Origin: Vibrio mediterranei
GTDB taxonomy: Bacteria > Pseudomonadota > Gammaproteobacteria > Enterobacterales > Vibrionaceae
Reading direction: 5' to 3'
Length of the DNA stretch: 64,000 nt
Assembly: GCF_900088415.1 (NCBI RefSeq)
Contig: NZ_FLLQ01000002.1
Span: 434,001-498,000, forward strand
Part shown: one piece after another, positions 18,725 through 26,796 of the stretch
Numbering within the stretch: position 1 is the first letter of the stretch
Layout: the number at the start of each line of letters is the position of its first letter
Notes under the pieces: model-generated
Seen by the model: the letters and a program-made list of their open reading frames with translations, nothing else
Told to the model about the DNA's origin: nothing
Database searches by the model: none
Program-made: the position numbers and the translations under genes

Positions 18725-19410
18725 GTACTTCTAAAGAGTTGTTAAAAAATGGCCTATGGAATAATAACCCCGCGCTAGTTCAGCTTCTTGGCCTATGCCC
18801 TCTCCTTGCAGTGTCATCCACAGTGACGAATGCGTTGGGTCTTGGCCTTGCGACTTTAGCGGTGTTAGTCGGTTCCAACGTGACCGTTTCTCTTATCAGA
18901 GACTACGTCCCCAAAGAAGTTCGAATCCCTGTCTTTGTAATGATCATTGCCGCGCTAGTTACCTGCGTTCAGTTATTAATGAATGCGTACGCTTATGGAC
19001 TGTATTTATCCCTCGGTATTTTCATCCCTCTTATTGTGACCAACTGCATTATTATTGGGCGAGCAGAAGCGTTTGCCTCCAAAAATGCGGTGCTACCAGC
19101 GGCACTTGACGGTTTGTGGATGGGGCTAGGCATGACTTCAGTACTGGTCGTTCTTGGTGCCATGCGCGAACTTATCGGCAACGGTACTCTATTTGATGGT
19201 GCTGATTTGTTATTGGGGCCGTGGGCGGCGGCACTTCGTATCGAAGTATTCCAATTTGATAGCCAGTTCTTACTCGCCTTGCTACCACCAGGCGCATTTA
19301 TCGGGGTTGGCTTTCTCATCGCTCTGAAAAATGTTATTGATAAGCAAATAGAGCTTCGTCAACCGAAACAAGAAAAACAGCAGATAGAACGCGCTCGTGT
19401 AACGAACTAA
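18721..19410 (+). CDS. rnfE: Electron transport complex subunit RnfE
   Basis: Integral membrane subunit paralogous to RnfA and related to NqrD; 229 residues. The family segments [18 protein letters not shown] and [19 protein letters not shown] are present. It starts at GTG inside the end of rnfG. Last rnf gene; a terminator follows before nth, although nth lies close by in the same direction as in E. coli. Confidence 0.95.
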   Translation: MSTSKELLKNGLWNNNPALVQLLGLCPLLAVSSTVTNALGLGLATLAVLVGSNVTVSLIRDYVPKEVRIPVFVMIIAALVTCVQLLMNAYAYGLYLSLGIFIPLIVTNCIIIGRAEAFASKNAVLPAALDGLWMGLGMTSVLVVLGAMRELIGNGTLFDGADLLLGPWAAALRIEVFQFDSQFLLALLPPGAFIGVGFLIALKNVIDKQIELRQPKQEKQQIERARVTN

Positions 19411-19424
19411 TCACCATCTATAAC

Positions 19425-19455
19425 AAGCCCAAGACTTTGCTAATCTTGGGCTTTT
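19425..19455 (+). terminator. Terminator after rnfE
   Basis: AAGCCCAAG (19425-19433) pairs with CTTGGGCTT (19445-19453) and is followed by T residues. Confidence 0.8.
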
Positions 19456-19502
19456 AATCACCGGAAGAACCCACTACTTTTTGGGAAGAGCTAAGTCAGC
19501 CA

Positions 19503-20144
19503 ATGAACAATATAAAAAGAAAAGAAATCCTCGAACGACTTCGAGAAAACAACCCAAAGCCAGAGACTGAGCTCAACTGGAACTCCCCATTTGAGCTACT
19601 TATCGCCGTTTTACTCTCTGCTCAAGCAACCGATGTTAGCGTCAATAAAGCGACCGATAAGCTCTATCCCGTCGCTAATACACCTGAAGCAATGCTCGAA
19701 TTGGGTGTAGATGGCGTAAAGGAGTACATTAAAACTATCGGCTTGTTTAACTCTAAAGCAGAGAATGTCATCAAGACTTGCCAAATCATAGTTGACCAAC
19801 ACAATAGCGAAGTCCCAGAAAACCGCGAAGCATTAGAAGCTCTGCCCGGTGTTGGGCGTAAGACCGCTAATGTAGTGCTAAACACTGCGTTTGGCTGGCC
19901 TACCATTGCTGTAGACACCCACATTTATCGTGTCTCAAATCGAACCAAATTTGCGATGGGCAAAACGGTGGATGATGTAGAACACAAATTACTAAAAGTT
20001 GTACCGAAAGAGTTTAAACTAGACGTTCACCACTGGCTGATCCTTCACGGACGTTACACATGTGTCGCTCGAAAACCGAGATGTGGTAGCTGCATTATTG
20101 AAGATCTTTGTGAGTTTAAAGAAAAAGTCTATCCAGAGAATTAA
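19503..20144 (+). CDS. nth: Endonuclease III (DNA glycosylase/AP lyase)
   Basis: Base-excision repair enzyme that removes oxidised pyrimidines and cleaves abasic sites. The helix-hairpin-helix LPGVGRKTANVVL contains the catalytic Lys, AVDTHI supplies the catalytic Asp, and the C-terminal 4Fe-4S cluster is C-x6-C-x2-C-x5-C (CVARKPRCGSCIIEDLC). 213 residues, near-identical in layout to E. coli Nth (211). It lies directly downstream of rnf, the arrangement also found in E. coli. Confidence 0.98.
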   Translation: MNNIKRKEILERLRENNPKPETELNWNSPFELLIAVLLSAQATDVSVNKATDKLYPVANTPEAMLELGVDGVKEYIKTIGLFNSKAENVIKTCQIIVDQHNSEVPENREALEALPGVGRKTANVVLNTAFGWPTIAVDTHIYRVSNRTKFAMGKTVDDVEHKLLKVVPKEFKLDVHHWLILHGRYTCVARKPRCGSCIIEDLCEFKEKVYPEN

Positions 20145-20162
20145 AAACAAAGGAGCAATGTT

Positions 20163-20579
20163 ATGTCTAACGGTCGTATCCTTCACACCATGCTACGCGT
20201 GGGTGATTTAGACAAGTCAATTTCTTTCTATACCGACGTTATTGGAATGAAGTTGCTACGTAAAAACGAAAATACTGAATACAAATACACGTTAGCGTTT
20301 TTAGGGTTTGGTGACGAGTCAGAAGGCGCAGTAATTGAGTTAACCTACAACTGGGGCGTGACTGAATACGATCTAGGCAGCGCTTACGGTCATATCGCTA
20401 TTGGTGTCGATGATATCTACAGTACTTGTGATGCGATTAAAGCAGCAGGCGGTAACGTCACTCGAGAGCCAGGTCCTGTGAAAGGTGGTACCACTCAAAT
20501 TGCATTTGTAAAAGACCCTGATGGCTACATGATTGAGCTTATTCAAAACAAACAAGCAAGTGCAGGTTTAGAGGGGTAA
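20163..20579 (+). CDS. gloA: Lactoylglutathione lyase (glyoxalase I)
   Basis: Metal-dependent enzyme that isomerises the methylglyoxal-glutathione hemithioacetal to S-lactoylglutathione, detoxifying methylglyoxal. The vicinal-oxygen-chelate metal ligands are visible in [11 protein letters not shown] (His), EGAVIELT (Glu), YGHIAI (His) and YMIELIQ (Glu). 138 residues, standard. AGGAG precedes the ATG. It lies 18 bases after nth and may be co-transcribed with it. Confidence 0.97.
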   Translation: MSNGRILHTMLRVGDLDKSISFYTDVIGMKLLRKNENTEYKYTLAFLGFGDESEGAVIELTYNWGVTEYDLGSAYGHIAIGVDDIYSTCDAIKAAGGNVTREPGPVKGGTTQIAFVKDPDGYMIELIQNKQASAGLEG

Positions 20580-20606
20580 CCTCTACTCTTTCACCATGCC
20601 TCTAGT

Positions 20607-20638
20607 AAAACGCCAGCTTAGTTCGCTGGCGTTTTTTT
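20607..20638. terminator. Bidirectional terminator between gloA and motY
   Basis: AAAACGCCAGC (20607-20617) pairs with GCTGGCG and a seven-T run (20625-20638) between convergent genes. Confidence 0.92.
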
Positions 20639-20648
20639 CCTATCAAAA

Positions 20649-21533
20649 CTAAACTTCGGTACGCCCGAAAGAAATCACCACGCGCTGATTCTTCGCTTTA
20701 CCTATTGGGGAAGAATTGTCTGCAACAGGACGACGTTTCCCATAGCCTTGAACTTGAATACGGTCTTTAGGTAGTCCCAGTGACTGGAAATAGTCTTGCA
20801 GAATCGATGCGCGTTTATCAGAAAGTTGTTGGCTCTCACCTTTGGAATCCGAAGAATCCGTATAGGTCGAGACAAGAACCAAATCGATATCTTGATTGTA
20901 TCGAACGTACTCGGCGATTTGCTCAAGCCTATGTTGGGAAGTCTTATTCAGCTGTTCACTATTACGGTCATAATGTAAAATCGTGAATGAAATGTCTTCG
21001 AAGCTGTAAGGTAATAGATTGGCGATACAGTCACTAAAGACATTGTATTTGGCTTGGAATAAAACCGAAGACAACGAGACCTCGATTCGCTCATCTCTAC
21101 TTTGCCAATCTTGATAACTGAAAGTTGGATAGCGTCCTTTTTCTAGCTCACTCAATATACTCCAAGCAGCCTGTCCACCGACATACCCATCAAACTGCTT
21201 AAAGAACTGTAGGTTAGTAATTCTGTCGGCACTGTCACCCGGTCTCCATGGAGGCGGTAAAGACACCAAACTCACATTTCGAGTTTCGCCCATAGAGCGG
21301 CGCATTTTTAATTCAAAATCCAGATTCATCTTCTTGCTTGCACGCGCGATGAACTCAGCGTCACCGAAATTAGGAATCGGATGAACAAGTCGGCATTCTA
21401 GTGGAGAATTACTGACCATTTCCCATTGTGACTGTGTTGGTGTTGCCACATAACGTTTCTCAATTGCCGCATTGGCCGCAGTAGCAGTCATAATAGGCAA
21501 CAGTGATAGTGTTAGTAAGGCTTTTAATTTCAT
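20649..21533 (-). CDS. motY: Sodium-type flagellar protein MotY (T-ring)
   Basis: Periplasmic component of the T-ring of sodium-driven polar flagellar motors, which with MotX holds the PomA/PomB stator around the rotor. The signal peptide is cut after about residue 22 (TAANA). The N-terminal half (about 23-150) is the MotY-specific domain; the C-terminal half is an OmpA-like peptidoglycan-binding domain ([34 protein letters not shown]). 294 residues, as in V. alginolyticus MotY (293). The flagellar genes lie elsewhere, as is usual for motY. A perfect sigma-28 -10 octamer lies about 100 bases upstream. Confidence 0.94.
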   Translation of the reverse strand: MKLKALLTLSLLPIMTATAANAAIEKRYVATPTQSQWEMVSNSPLECRLVHPIPNFGDAEFIARASKKMNLDFELKMRRSMGETRNVSLVSLPPPWRPGDSADRITNLQFFKQFDGYVGGQAAWSILSELEKGRYPTFSYQDWQSRDERIEVSLSSVLFQAKYNVFSDCIANLLPYSFEDISFTILHYDRNSEQLNKTSQHRLEQIAEYVRYNQDIDLVLVSTYTDSSDSKGESQQLSDKRASILQDYFQSLGLPKDRIQVQGYGKRRPVADNSSPIGKAKNQRVVISFGRTEV

Positions 21534-21833
21534 ACAGTTAAGTAACTCTTTTGCAATATACGCGACGGCACAGTTTTGCCGCTCTACGTGCTAGATGGAT
21601 CTCCATATCAGTTACTGCAAAAACCTCGCCATGTTATCGGCTCAATTCACCAACATACGTTTCCTCTGCGTCTTTGTTCAACTTGTTCCCTTTAATGTTT
21701 TGATAAATAGTCATGAATCATAGCCAAGCATGATTTTTCAAACTTTGTCTGCGAAAATTAAATGGCTCGTCTGGTTTTTTATAGTTGGATAATCTGCAAT
21801 AATGTTGCCTTCGTCACACTAGAAAACTCTGAA
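21534..21833. other. 300-bp divergent promoter region between motY and rnt
   Basis: It holds the FliA -10 candidate for motY. A longer in-frame extension of rnt (from 21762) exists but does not look like RNase T, so I treat it as untranslated. Confidence 0.6.
21634..21641 (-). promoter_or_regulatory. Sigma-28 (FliA) -10 element candidate for motY
   Basis: GCCGATAA on the minus strand is the exact FliA -10 consensus, about 100 bases before the motY ATG. I see no good TAAA -35 at the usual spacing, so the call rests on the -10 box and the known FliA control of motY in Vibrio. Confidence 0.45.
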
Positions 21834-22487
21834 ATGACCGTAGAAAACGAAGCACTCACCCTAAAAAAGCGATTCCGTGGCTATTTTCCCGTCGTCGTTG
21901 ACGTTGAGACCGCAGGTTTCAATGCTAAGACCGATGCGTTATTGGAGATTTGCGCAATCACTTTAACCATGGACGACCAAGGAAATTTGCAGCCAGCTTC
22001 CGTCTTGCACTTTCACATAGAGCCATTTGAAGGCGCTAACCTAGAGAAAGAAGCACTGGAATTTACAGGGATTCGCGACCCATTTAGTCCGCTTCGAGGT
22101 GCTGTGCCCGAACAGGAAGCACTTAAAGAAATCTACAAAGTCATTCGCAAAGAGCAAAAGCAACATGATTGCAGCCGAGCTATCATGGTGGCTCACAATG
22201 CTAATTTTGATCATAGTTTTGTTAGTGCAGCGAATGAGCGCGCTAAACTTAAGCGTGTTCCCTTCCACCCGTTTGCCACTTTCGATACAGCCACTCTAAG
22301 TGGTTTAGCTTATGGTCAAACGGTATTGGCAAAAGCTTGTAAAGCCGCAGGTATGGAGTTTGACAATAGAGAGGCTCACTCTGCCCTTTATGACACTCAA
22401 AAGACGGCTGAGTTATTTTGTCGAATCGTCAACAAATGGAAAGCGCTTGGTGGCTGGCCTATTGTTGATGAACAAGCCCAAGAATAA
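21834..22487 (+). CDS. rnt: Ribonuclease T
   Basis: DEDD-family 3'-5' exoribonuclease that trims the 3' ends of tRNA and other stable RNAs. The ATG at 21834 gives 217 residues (E. coli 215). Exonuclease motifs: [12 protein letters not shown] (Asp and Glu metal ligands), [10 protein letters not shown], and [13 protein letters not shown] with the last acidic ligand. The gloA-rnt pairing is shared with E. coli, although motY intervenes here. Confidence 0.97.
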   Translation: MTVENEALTLKKRFRGYFPVVVDVETAGFNAKTDALLEICAITLTMDDQGNLQPASVLHFHIEPFEGANLEKEALEFTGIRDPFSPLRGAVPEQEALKEIYKVIRKEQKQHDCSRAIMVAHNANFDHSFVSAANERAKLKRVPFHPFATFDTATLSGLAYGQTVLAKACKAAGMEFDNREAHSALYDTQKTAELFCRIVNKWKALGGWPIVDEQAQE

Positions 22488-22512
22488 ATAAACACAACTT
22501 TTAGAGATTAAT

Positions 22513-23838
22513 ATGAATCCTGTCGTTATTTCCGTTTGCATCATGCTGGTTTTGGCCTTGATGCGAGTTAACGTTGTCGTTGCGTTAACATTCAGTGCCA
22601 TTGTTGGTGGCGTCGTGTCTGGTATGTCATTGACTGAAGCTGTGAGCGCCTTTGAAGGTGGCTTAGGTGGTGGTGCAACCATCGCGCTAAGCTACGCAAT
22701 GCTTGGTACCTTTGCGGTGGCAATTTCAAAATCTGGCATCACTGACCTGTTAGCTCAAAGTGTTATTAAGCGTATTCATGGCAAAGAAAGCTCTGCTTCA
22801 ACTACTGGCCTAAAATATGCGGTACTTGCAGCGCTCATTCTCGTGACTATGTCTTCGCAGAACATTATTCCTGTTCACATCGCCTTTATCCCAATTTTAA
22901 TTCCACCTCTATTGGGCGTTTTTGCTAAGTTAAAGCTCGACCGTCGACTGGTAGCATGTGTGTTAACTTTTGGTTTGGTGACTCCTTATATGGTGTTACC
23001 TGTTGGTTTCGGTGGCATTTTCCTAAACAACATTTTGCTAAAGAACCTTCATGACAACGGTTTGGAATCAGTGACAGCGGCACAAGTACCAATGGCAATG
23101 CTTCTTCCTGCTGCCGGTATGATCACTGGCCTTCTATTTGCTATTTTCTTTAGTTATAGAAAACCTCGTGAGTATGCTGAAACAGAGATGACTCAAATCG
23201 ATGAAGAGCCAACACATATTAATAAGAAAAACATAGCTGTAGCCATTGCTGGTATCGTCGCAGCGCTTGCTGTTCAGTTAACGTCTGGTTCTATGATCAT
23301 TGGTGCACTTGCAGGTTTCATGGTGTTCACGTTTGGTGGTGTTATCGCTTGGAAAGAAACCCAAGATGTGTTCACTAAGGGTGTTCACATGATGGCAATG
23401 ATTGGCTTCATCATGATTTCAGCTGCTGGATTTGCCGCAGTAATGAAACAAACGGGCGGCGTAGAATCTTTAGTGGCAGCGCTATCAACAAGTATTGGCG
23501 ACAATAAGCCACTAGCTGCATTGCTTATGCTTATCGTCGGTTTGCTAGTTACTATGGGTATCGGTTCTTCATTCTCAACCATCCCAATTATCGCTACTAT
23601 CTATGTGCCTCTGGCACTGGCATTTGGCTTCTCACCAATGGCAACAATTGCTCTAGTTGGTACCGCTGCGGCCCTTGGTGATGCAGGCTCTCCAGCTTCT
23701 GACTCAACCCTAGGTCCAACCTCTGGATTGAATGCCGACGGCCAACACGAACACATTTGGGAAACTGTTGTTCCAACCTTTATTCACTACAACATCCCAC
23801 TGATTATTTTCGGTTGGATTGCAGCCATGGTTCTGTAA
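22513..23838 (+). CDS. Na+/H+ antiporter family membrane protein (YuiF-like)
   Basis: Integral membrane protein of 441 residues with about 11-12 helices, of the bacterial Na+/H+ antiporter family to which YuiF and its Haemophilus relatives belong. The Gly-rich [29 protein letters not shown] near the N-terminus (around 50-77) and the [21 protein letters not shown] stretch near the C-terminus are typical. The transported substrate is a family-level prediction; related proteins are thought to move amino acids or organic ions instead. It starts 25 bases after rnt. Confidence 0.8.
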   Translation: MNPVVISVCIMLVLALMRVNVVVALTFSAIVGGVVSGMSLTEAVSAFEGGLGGGATIALSYAMLGTFAVAISKSGITDLLAQSVIKRIHGKESSASTTGLKYAVLAALILVTMSSQNIIPVHIAFIPILIPPLLGVFAKLKLDRRLVACVLTFGLVTPYMVLPVGFGGIFLNNILLKNLHDNGLESVTAAQVPMAMLLPAAGMITGLLFAIFFSYRKPREYAETEMTQIDEEPTHINKKNIAVAIAGIVAALAVQLTSGSMIIGALAGFMVFTFGGVIAWKETQDVFTKGVHMMAMIGFIMISAAGFAAVMKQTGGVESLVAALSTSIGDNKPLAALLMLIVGLLVTMGIGSSFSTIPIIATIYVPLALAFGFSPMATIALVGTAAALGDAGSPASDSTLGPTSGLNADGQHEHIWETVVPTFIHYNIPLIIFGWIAAMVL

Positions 23839-23852
23839 CAACATCAGATACG

Positions 23853-23884
23853 AAAAAGGCTTGGTCATTGACCAAGCCTTTTTT
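23853..23884. terminator. Terminator after the antiporter gene, facing grxD
   Basis: AAAAAGGCTTGGTC pairs perfectly with GACCAAGCCTTTTTT, between convergent genes. Confidence 0.92.
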
Positions 23885-23929
23885 ATTTCTCTCATCACTC
23901 AATAAAGAGAAATGATTGAAAACAACGCG

Positions 23930-24268
23930 TTACGCTTCTTCTTCACCAGCGTTACGTGCAGCCGCTTCTTTGATTAGAGGTTGTAGTTCACCCTTTTGGA
24001 ACATTTCCATAATGATGTCACAGCCACCAATTAGCTCACCTTCAACCCATAGTTGTGGGAACGTTGGCCATTGTGCGTACTTAGGCAGTTCAGCGCGAAT
24101 ATCTGGGTTTTGTAGAATGTCTACGTAGGCAAATTTTTCACCACAACCCATTAGTGCTTGAGCAGCTTGAGAAGAAAAGCCACAGCTAGGCAATTTAGGT
24201 GAACCCTTCATGTAAAGAAGAATTGCGTTTTCTTCAATTTGCTGTTTGATTTTATCGATAGTTTCCAT
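23930..24268 (-). CDS. grxD: Monothiol glutaredoxin GrxD
   Basis: CGFS-type glutaredoxin that binds a bridging 2Fe-2S cluster with glutathione and takes part in Fe-S cluster delivery. The active site is C29-G-F-S32 in PSCGFSSQ, with WPTFPQLWVEGELIGGCD forming the glutathione-binding part. 112 residues, near E. coli (115). It is divergent from sodB, the same neighbour as in E. coli. Confidence 0.97.
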   Translation of the reverse strand: METIDKIKQQIEENAILLYMKGSPKLPSCGFSSQAAQALMGCGEKFAYVDILQNPDIRAELPKYAQWPTFPQLWVEGELIGGCDIIMEMFQKGELQPLIKEAAARNAGEEEA

Positions 24269-24568
24269 TGCTTCCTCGAAATGCTTTTACTGCGGATATG
24301 GTCACATTCTAGCGAATCGCCACAGAATAAAAAGCACAATAATTATGTGGTTATACTATTGTAGCTAAGATGTGATGCAACCGACTCTAATCTTAGCTAC
24401 CTGAGTTTGGTTTTTAATAAGTCATAACAATAAATTTTCTTGAGAACTCTTTTAATAAAGTAAAAACTTGCTAAAATAGCAAGCAGTCAGTCAACACCCG
24501 ACTCAATAATAAATATCTTGGAAGCAATCAGGGTAAAAACCCGCTAATAATCAATGGAGAAGCGAGCA
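24269..24568. other. 300-bp divergent promoter region between grxD and sodB
   Basis: AT-rich, no coding frame. The one clear feature is a perfect 7-bp inverted repeat, CTTGCTA-AAA-TAGCAAG (24467-24483), about 85 bases before the sodB ATG; its function is unknown. I see no convincing Fur box. Confidence 0.55.
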
Positions 24569-25153
24569 ATGGCATTCGAACTACCAGCACTTCCTTACGC
24601 AAAAGATGCTCTAGAACCACATATCTCAGCAGAAACTCTGGACTACCATCACGGTAAGCACCACAACACTTACGTTGTTAAACTAAACGGCCTAATTCCA
24701 GGTACTGAGTTTGAAGGTAAAACACTAGAAGAGATCGTTAAGACTTCAACTGGCGGTGTTTTCAACAACGCAGCTCAGATTTGGAACCACACGTTCTACT
24801 GGCACTGTCTAGCGCCAAACGCTGGCGGCGAACCAACAGGTGCGGTTGCTGATGCAATCAACGCTGCATTCGGCTCGTTCGAAGAGTTCAAAGCTAAGTT
24901 CACTGATTCTGCAATCAACAACTTCGGTTCTTCATGGACTTGGTTAGTTAAGAAAGCTGACGGTTCTCTAGATATCGTGAACACTTCAAACGCAGCGACT
25001 CCACTAACAGAAGAAGGTGTGACTCCACTACTAACTGTAGACCTGTGGGAACACGCTTACTACATCGATTACCGTAACCTTCGTCCAGACTACATGAATG
25101 GTTTCTGGGCTCTAGTTAACTGGGCATTCGTAGAAGAAAACCTAGCTAAATAA
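24569..25153 (+). CDS. sodB: Iron superoxide dismutase
   Basis: Cytoplasmic Fe-type superoxide dismutase. Metal ligands are His27 (LDYHHGKHH), the His in NHTFYWHC, and Asp and His in [13 protein letters not shown]. The ATG at 24569 gives 194 residues (E. coli 193) and has GGAG nine bases upstream; a longer frame from 24554 adds five residues. The codon choice is strongly biased (CTA, GTT, AAC), as in highly expressed Vibrio genes. Confidence 0.97.
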   Translation: MAFELPALPYAKDALEPHISAETLDYHHGKHHNTYVVKLNGLIPGTEFEGKTLEEIVKTSTGGVFNNAAQIWNHTFYWHCLAPNAGGEPTGAVADAINAAFGSFEEFKAKFTDSAINNFGSSWTWLVKKADGSLDIVNTSNAATPLTEEGVTPLLTVDLWEHAYYIDYRNLRPDYMNGFWALVNWAFVEENLAK

Positions 25154-25176
25154 TCGGATCGATAACTGATTACTCT

Positions 25177-25204
25177 AAAGGCCTGCTTTCGCAGGTCTTT
25201 TTTT
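25177..25204 (+). terminator. Terminator of sodB
   Basis: AAAGGCCTGC pairs with GCAGGTCTTT (one G-T pair) and is followed by a run of T. Confidence 0.88.
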
Positions 25205-25275
25205 ATGGTAACCGCCAATTATTGCTAAAGCCCCCTGTTCTCATGCCGATAAAGAAAGAGTCATGAGGGGTATAT

Positions 25276-25779
25276 ATGCAAATTCATAGCTTAGACAAAG
25301 CGAATTTAATCAACGAACTACAATGTGGTACGTCGCTTTGCCGTGCCGTAGAACAAGGTAGACGCGCTGACTTCGCATTAATGCTATCTATGTTTAGTGA
25401 TGACTGTCGTGAAACCAGCTTTATTGAGGATATCGATACTGCTATAACGGACGAAACAGTATTGCGCCAACGCTTCAATGTTCCTACTGCTCAGAAACTT
25501 CAGGGAGAGTTGGATGACTATCAAACCTCGGCAGCAATTGCTAATCATTTCCACCGAGGTGGTCTGGCAAGCGCAAAACTTCAGCATTACAGCACACCTG
25601 AACCTCTAAACTACCAACCAACAGATACCATAGGTCTCAGTGAAGAAGTCTATCAAAATCTGTCAGGACATACGCGCCGACAGTTGGCTCAGGGGTCTGT
25701 TAATACTCCAAATATAGATTACTTATATAACCACCTTTCCACCGCCTACCGTAAAGATACGTTAGCCATCCAAGCTTAA
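25276..25779 (+). CDS. VC2046/SO_2500-family protein of unknown function
   Basis: 167 residues, no signal peptide or membrane helix. I recognise it as the family named after V. cholerae VC2046 and Shewanella SO_2500, next to sodB in vibrios. It looks mainly helical with many charged and polar residues; no catalytic motif is apparent. GGGG lies shortly before the ATG. The constant position between sodB and a degenerate SDR (next entry) suggests a local functional link, but nothing more can be said. Confidence 0.8.
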   Translation: MQIHSLDKANLINELQCGTSLCRAVEQGRRADFALMLSMFSDDCRETSFIEDIDTAITDETVLRQRFNVPTAQKLQGELDDYQTSAAIANHFHRGGLASAKLQHYSTPEPLNYQPTDTIGLSEEVYQNLSGHTRRQLAQGSVNTPNIDYLYNHLSTAYRKDTLAIQA

Positions 25780-25988
25780 CCACAATTTATAAGTGGTTAC
25801 TAATGTAATCTTGTCCACTTTTTCCGTACACAATGTGATATGTGGCAGAAATAACCCTTTCGTTTAGCACTTTTCTAGAAAAGTTTGAAGTTATTCACAT
25901 TTGATTCACAGTTTTTCTACCAAGTTATTAATTCAGGGGAATGCCGTTTTGGCTAAATCTATCCGAAACCAACACTTTCGGGGTAACT

Positions 25989-26663
25989 ATGATCATTAAA
26001 AATTCAGTTGTACTTATTACATCCGCAGGGACTAGCTTGGGAGCAATGATTGCGTTGCACTTTGCTAAACTTGGTGCCCGTATTGTTCTGTGCGATGTGA
26101 ACCCATCTTCACTGCTGGCTACTTATCGTCGCTGCCTCGAACTCACCGAGCTTGTCGATATGGTGGAGATTGAGGACATATCGTTAGATTCTGTAGAATC
26201 TCTGTTCAATGTAATTGAGTCAAAAACTGGTCGATCTCTTGATGTTCTGGTTAACCATTGGACGTCACTCCCGCAACAATCCTTAACAGGCAGTTCATCG
26301 AACTCAAGCTTTATTCAAAAATTCTCTATGCTCGCCTCTAGCCTATTTATGTTTGGACAAGTGGCAGCGGAGCGCATGGCTATTCACCAATCCGGGGTGA
26401 TCGTCAATGTGGTCGCGCAAGAGCCAGATCAGCATCATAGTGATTTGGATAACACGACTTCGATGGTGACCGGGTTTACCAAAAGTTGGGCGAAAGAACT
26501 AAAAGCACACAATGTACGTGTTGGTGGAGTGATTCCGGTGACAACGCATAACTATCACATTGCTACAAATTGGTCAGAAGTGCAGGACGAACTAACAAGA
26601 ACGACGGAATACATAGTGAGCAACGATTATTTTAGTGGTCGAGTTGTGAGCACTGAAGCATAG
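25989..26663 (+). CDS. Degenerate short-chain dehydrogenase/reductase-like protein
   Basis: SDR-fold protein of 224 residues from the ATG at 25989 (GGGG upstream; an upstream in-frame ATG at 25941 adds 16 residues unlike the family). The Rossmann start is TSAGTSLGA rather than TGxxxGxG, with two of the three glycines changed. The NNAG position reads VNHW, and the active-site Y-x3-K is absent: aligned from FTKSWAKEL, leucine and threonine stand in those places. It keeps the overall SDR pattern, so it is probably a non-catalytic relative; V. cholerae has an SDR-like gene at the same spot. Confidence 0.75.
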   Translation: MIIKNSVVLITSAGTSLGAMIALHFAKLGARIVLCDVNPSSLLATYRRCLELTELVDMVEIEDISLDSVESLFNVIESKTGRSLDVLVNHWTSLPQQSLTGSSSNSSFIQKFSMLASSLFMFGQVAAERMAIHQSGVIVNVVAQEPDQHHSDLDNTTSMVTGFTKSWAKELKAHNVRVGGVIPVTTHNYHIATNWSEVQDELTRTTEYIVSNDYFSGRVVSTEA

Positions 26664-26715
26664 CTATGCACAGGTCTGAGTAGCGCCATAGGCAGTTACT
26701 CTTTGAAAGCCGGAT

Positions 26716-26747
26716 AAAAAAAGCCCCTTCATTTCTGAAGGGGCTTT
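26716..26747. terminator. Bidirectional terminator between the SDR-like gene and adhE
   Basis: AAAGCCCCTTC (26720-26730) pairs with GAAGGGGCTTT (26737-26747) between convergent genes, with an A-run on one side and T-rich sequence on the other. Confidence 0.9.
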
Positions 26748-26796
26748 ATCATTTTTCCCGATTTAGATTTCGTGCTAGCGAAAATCTACAACTGAA

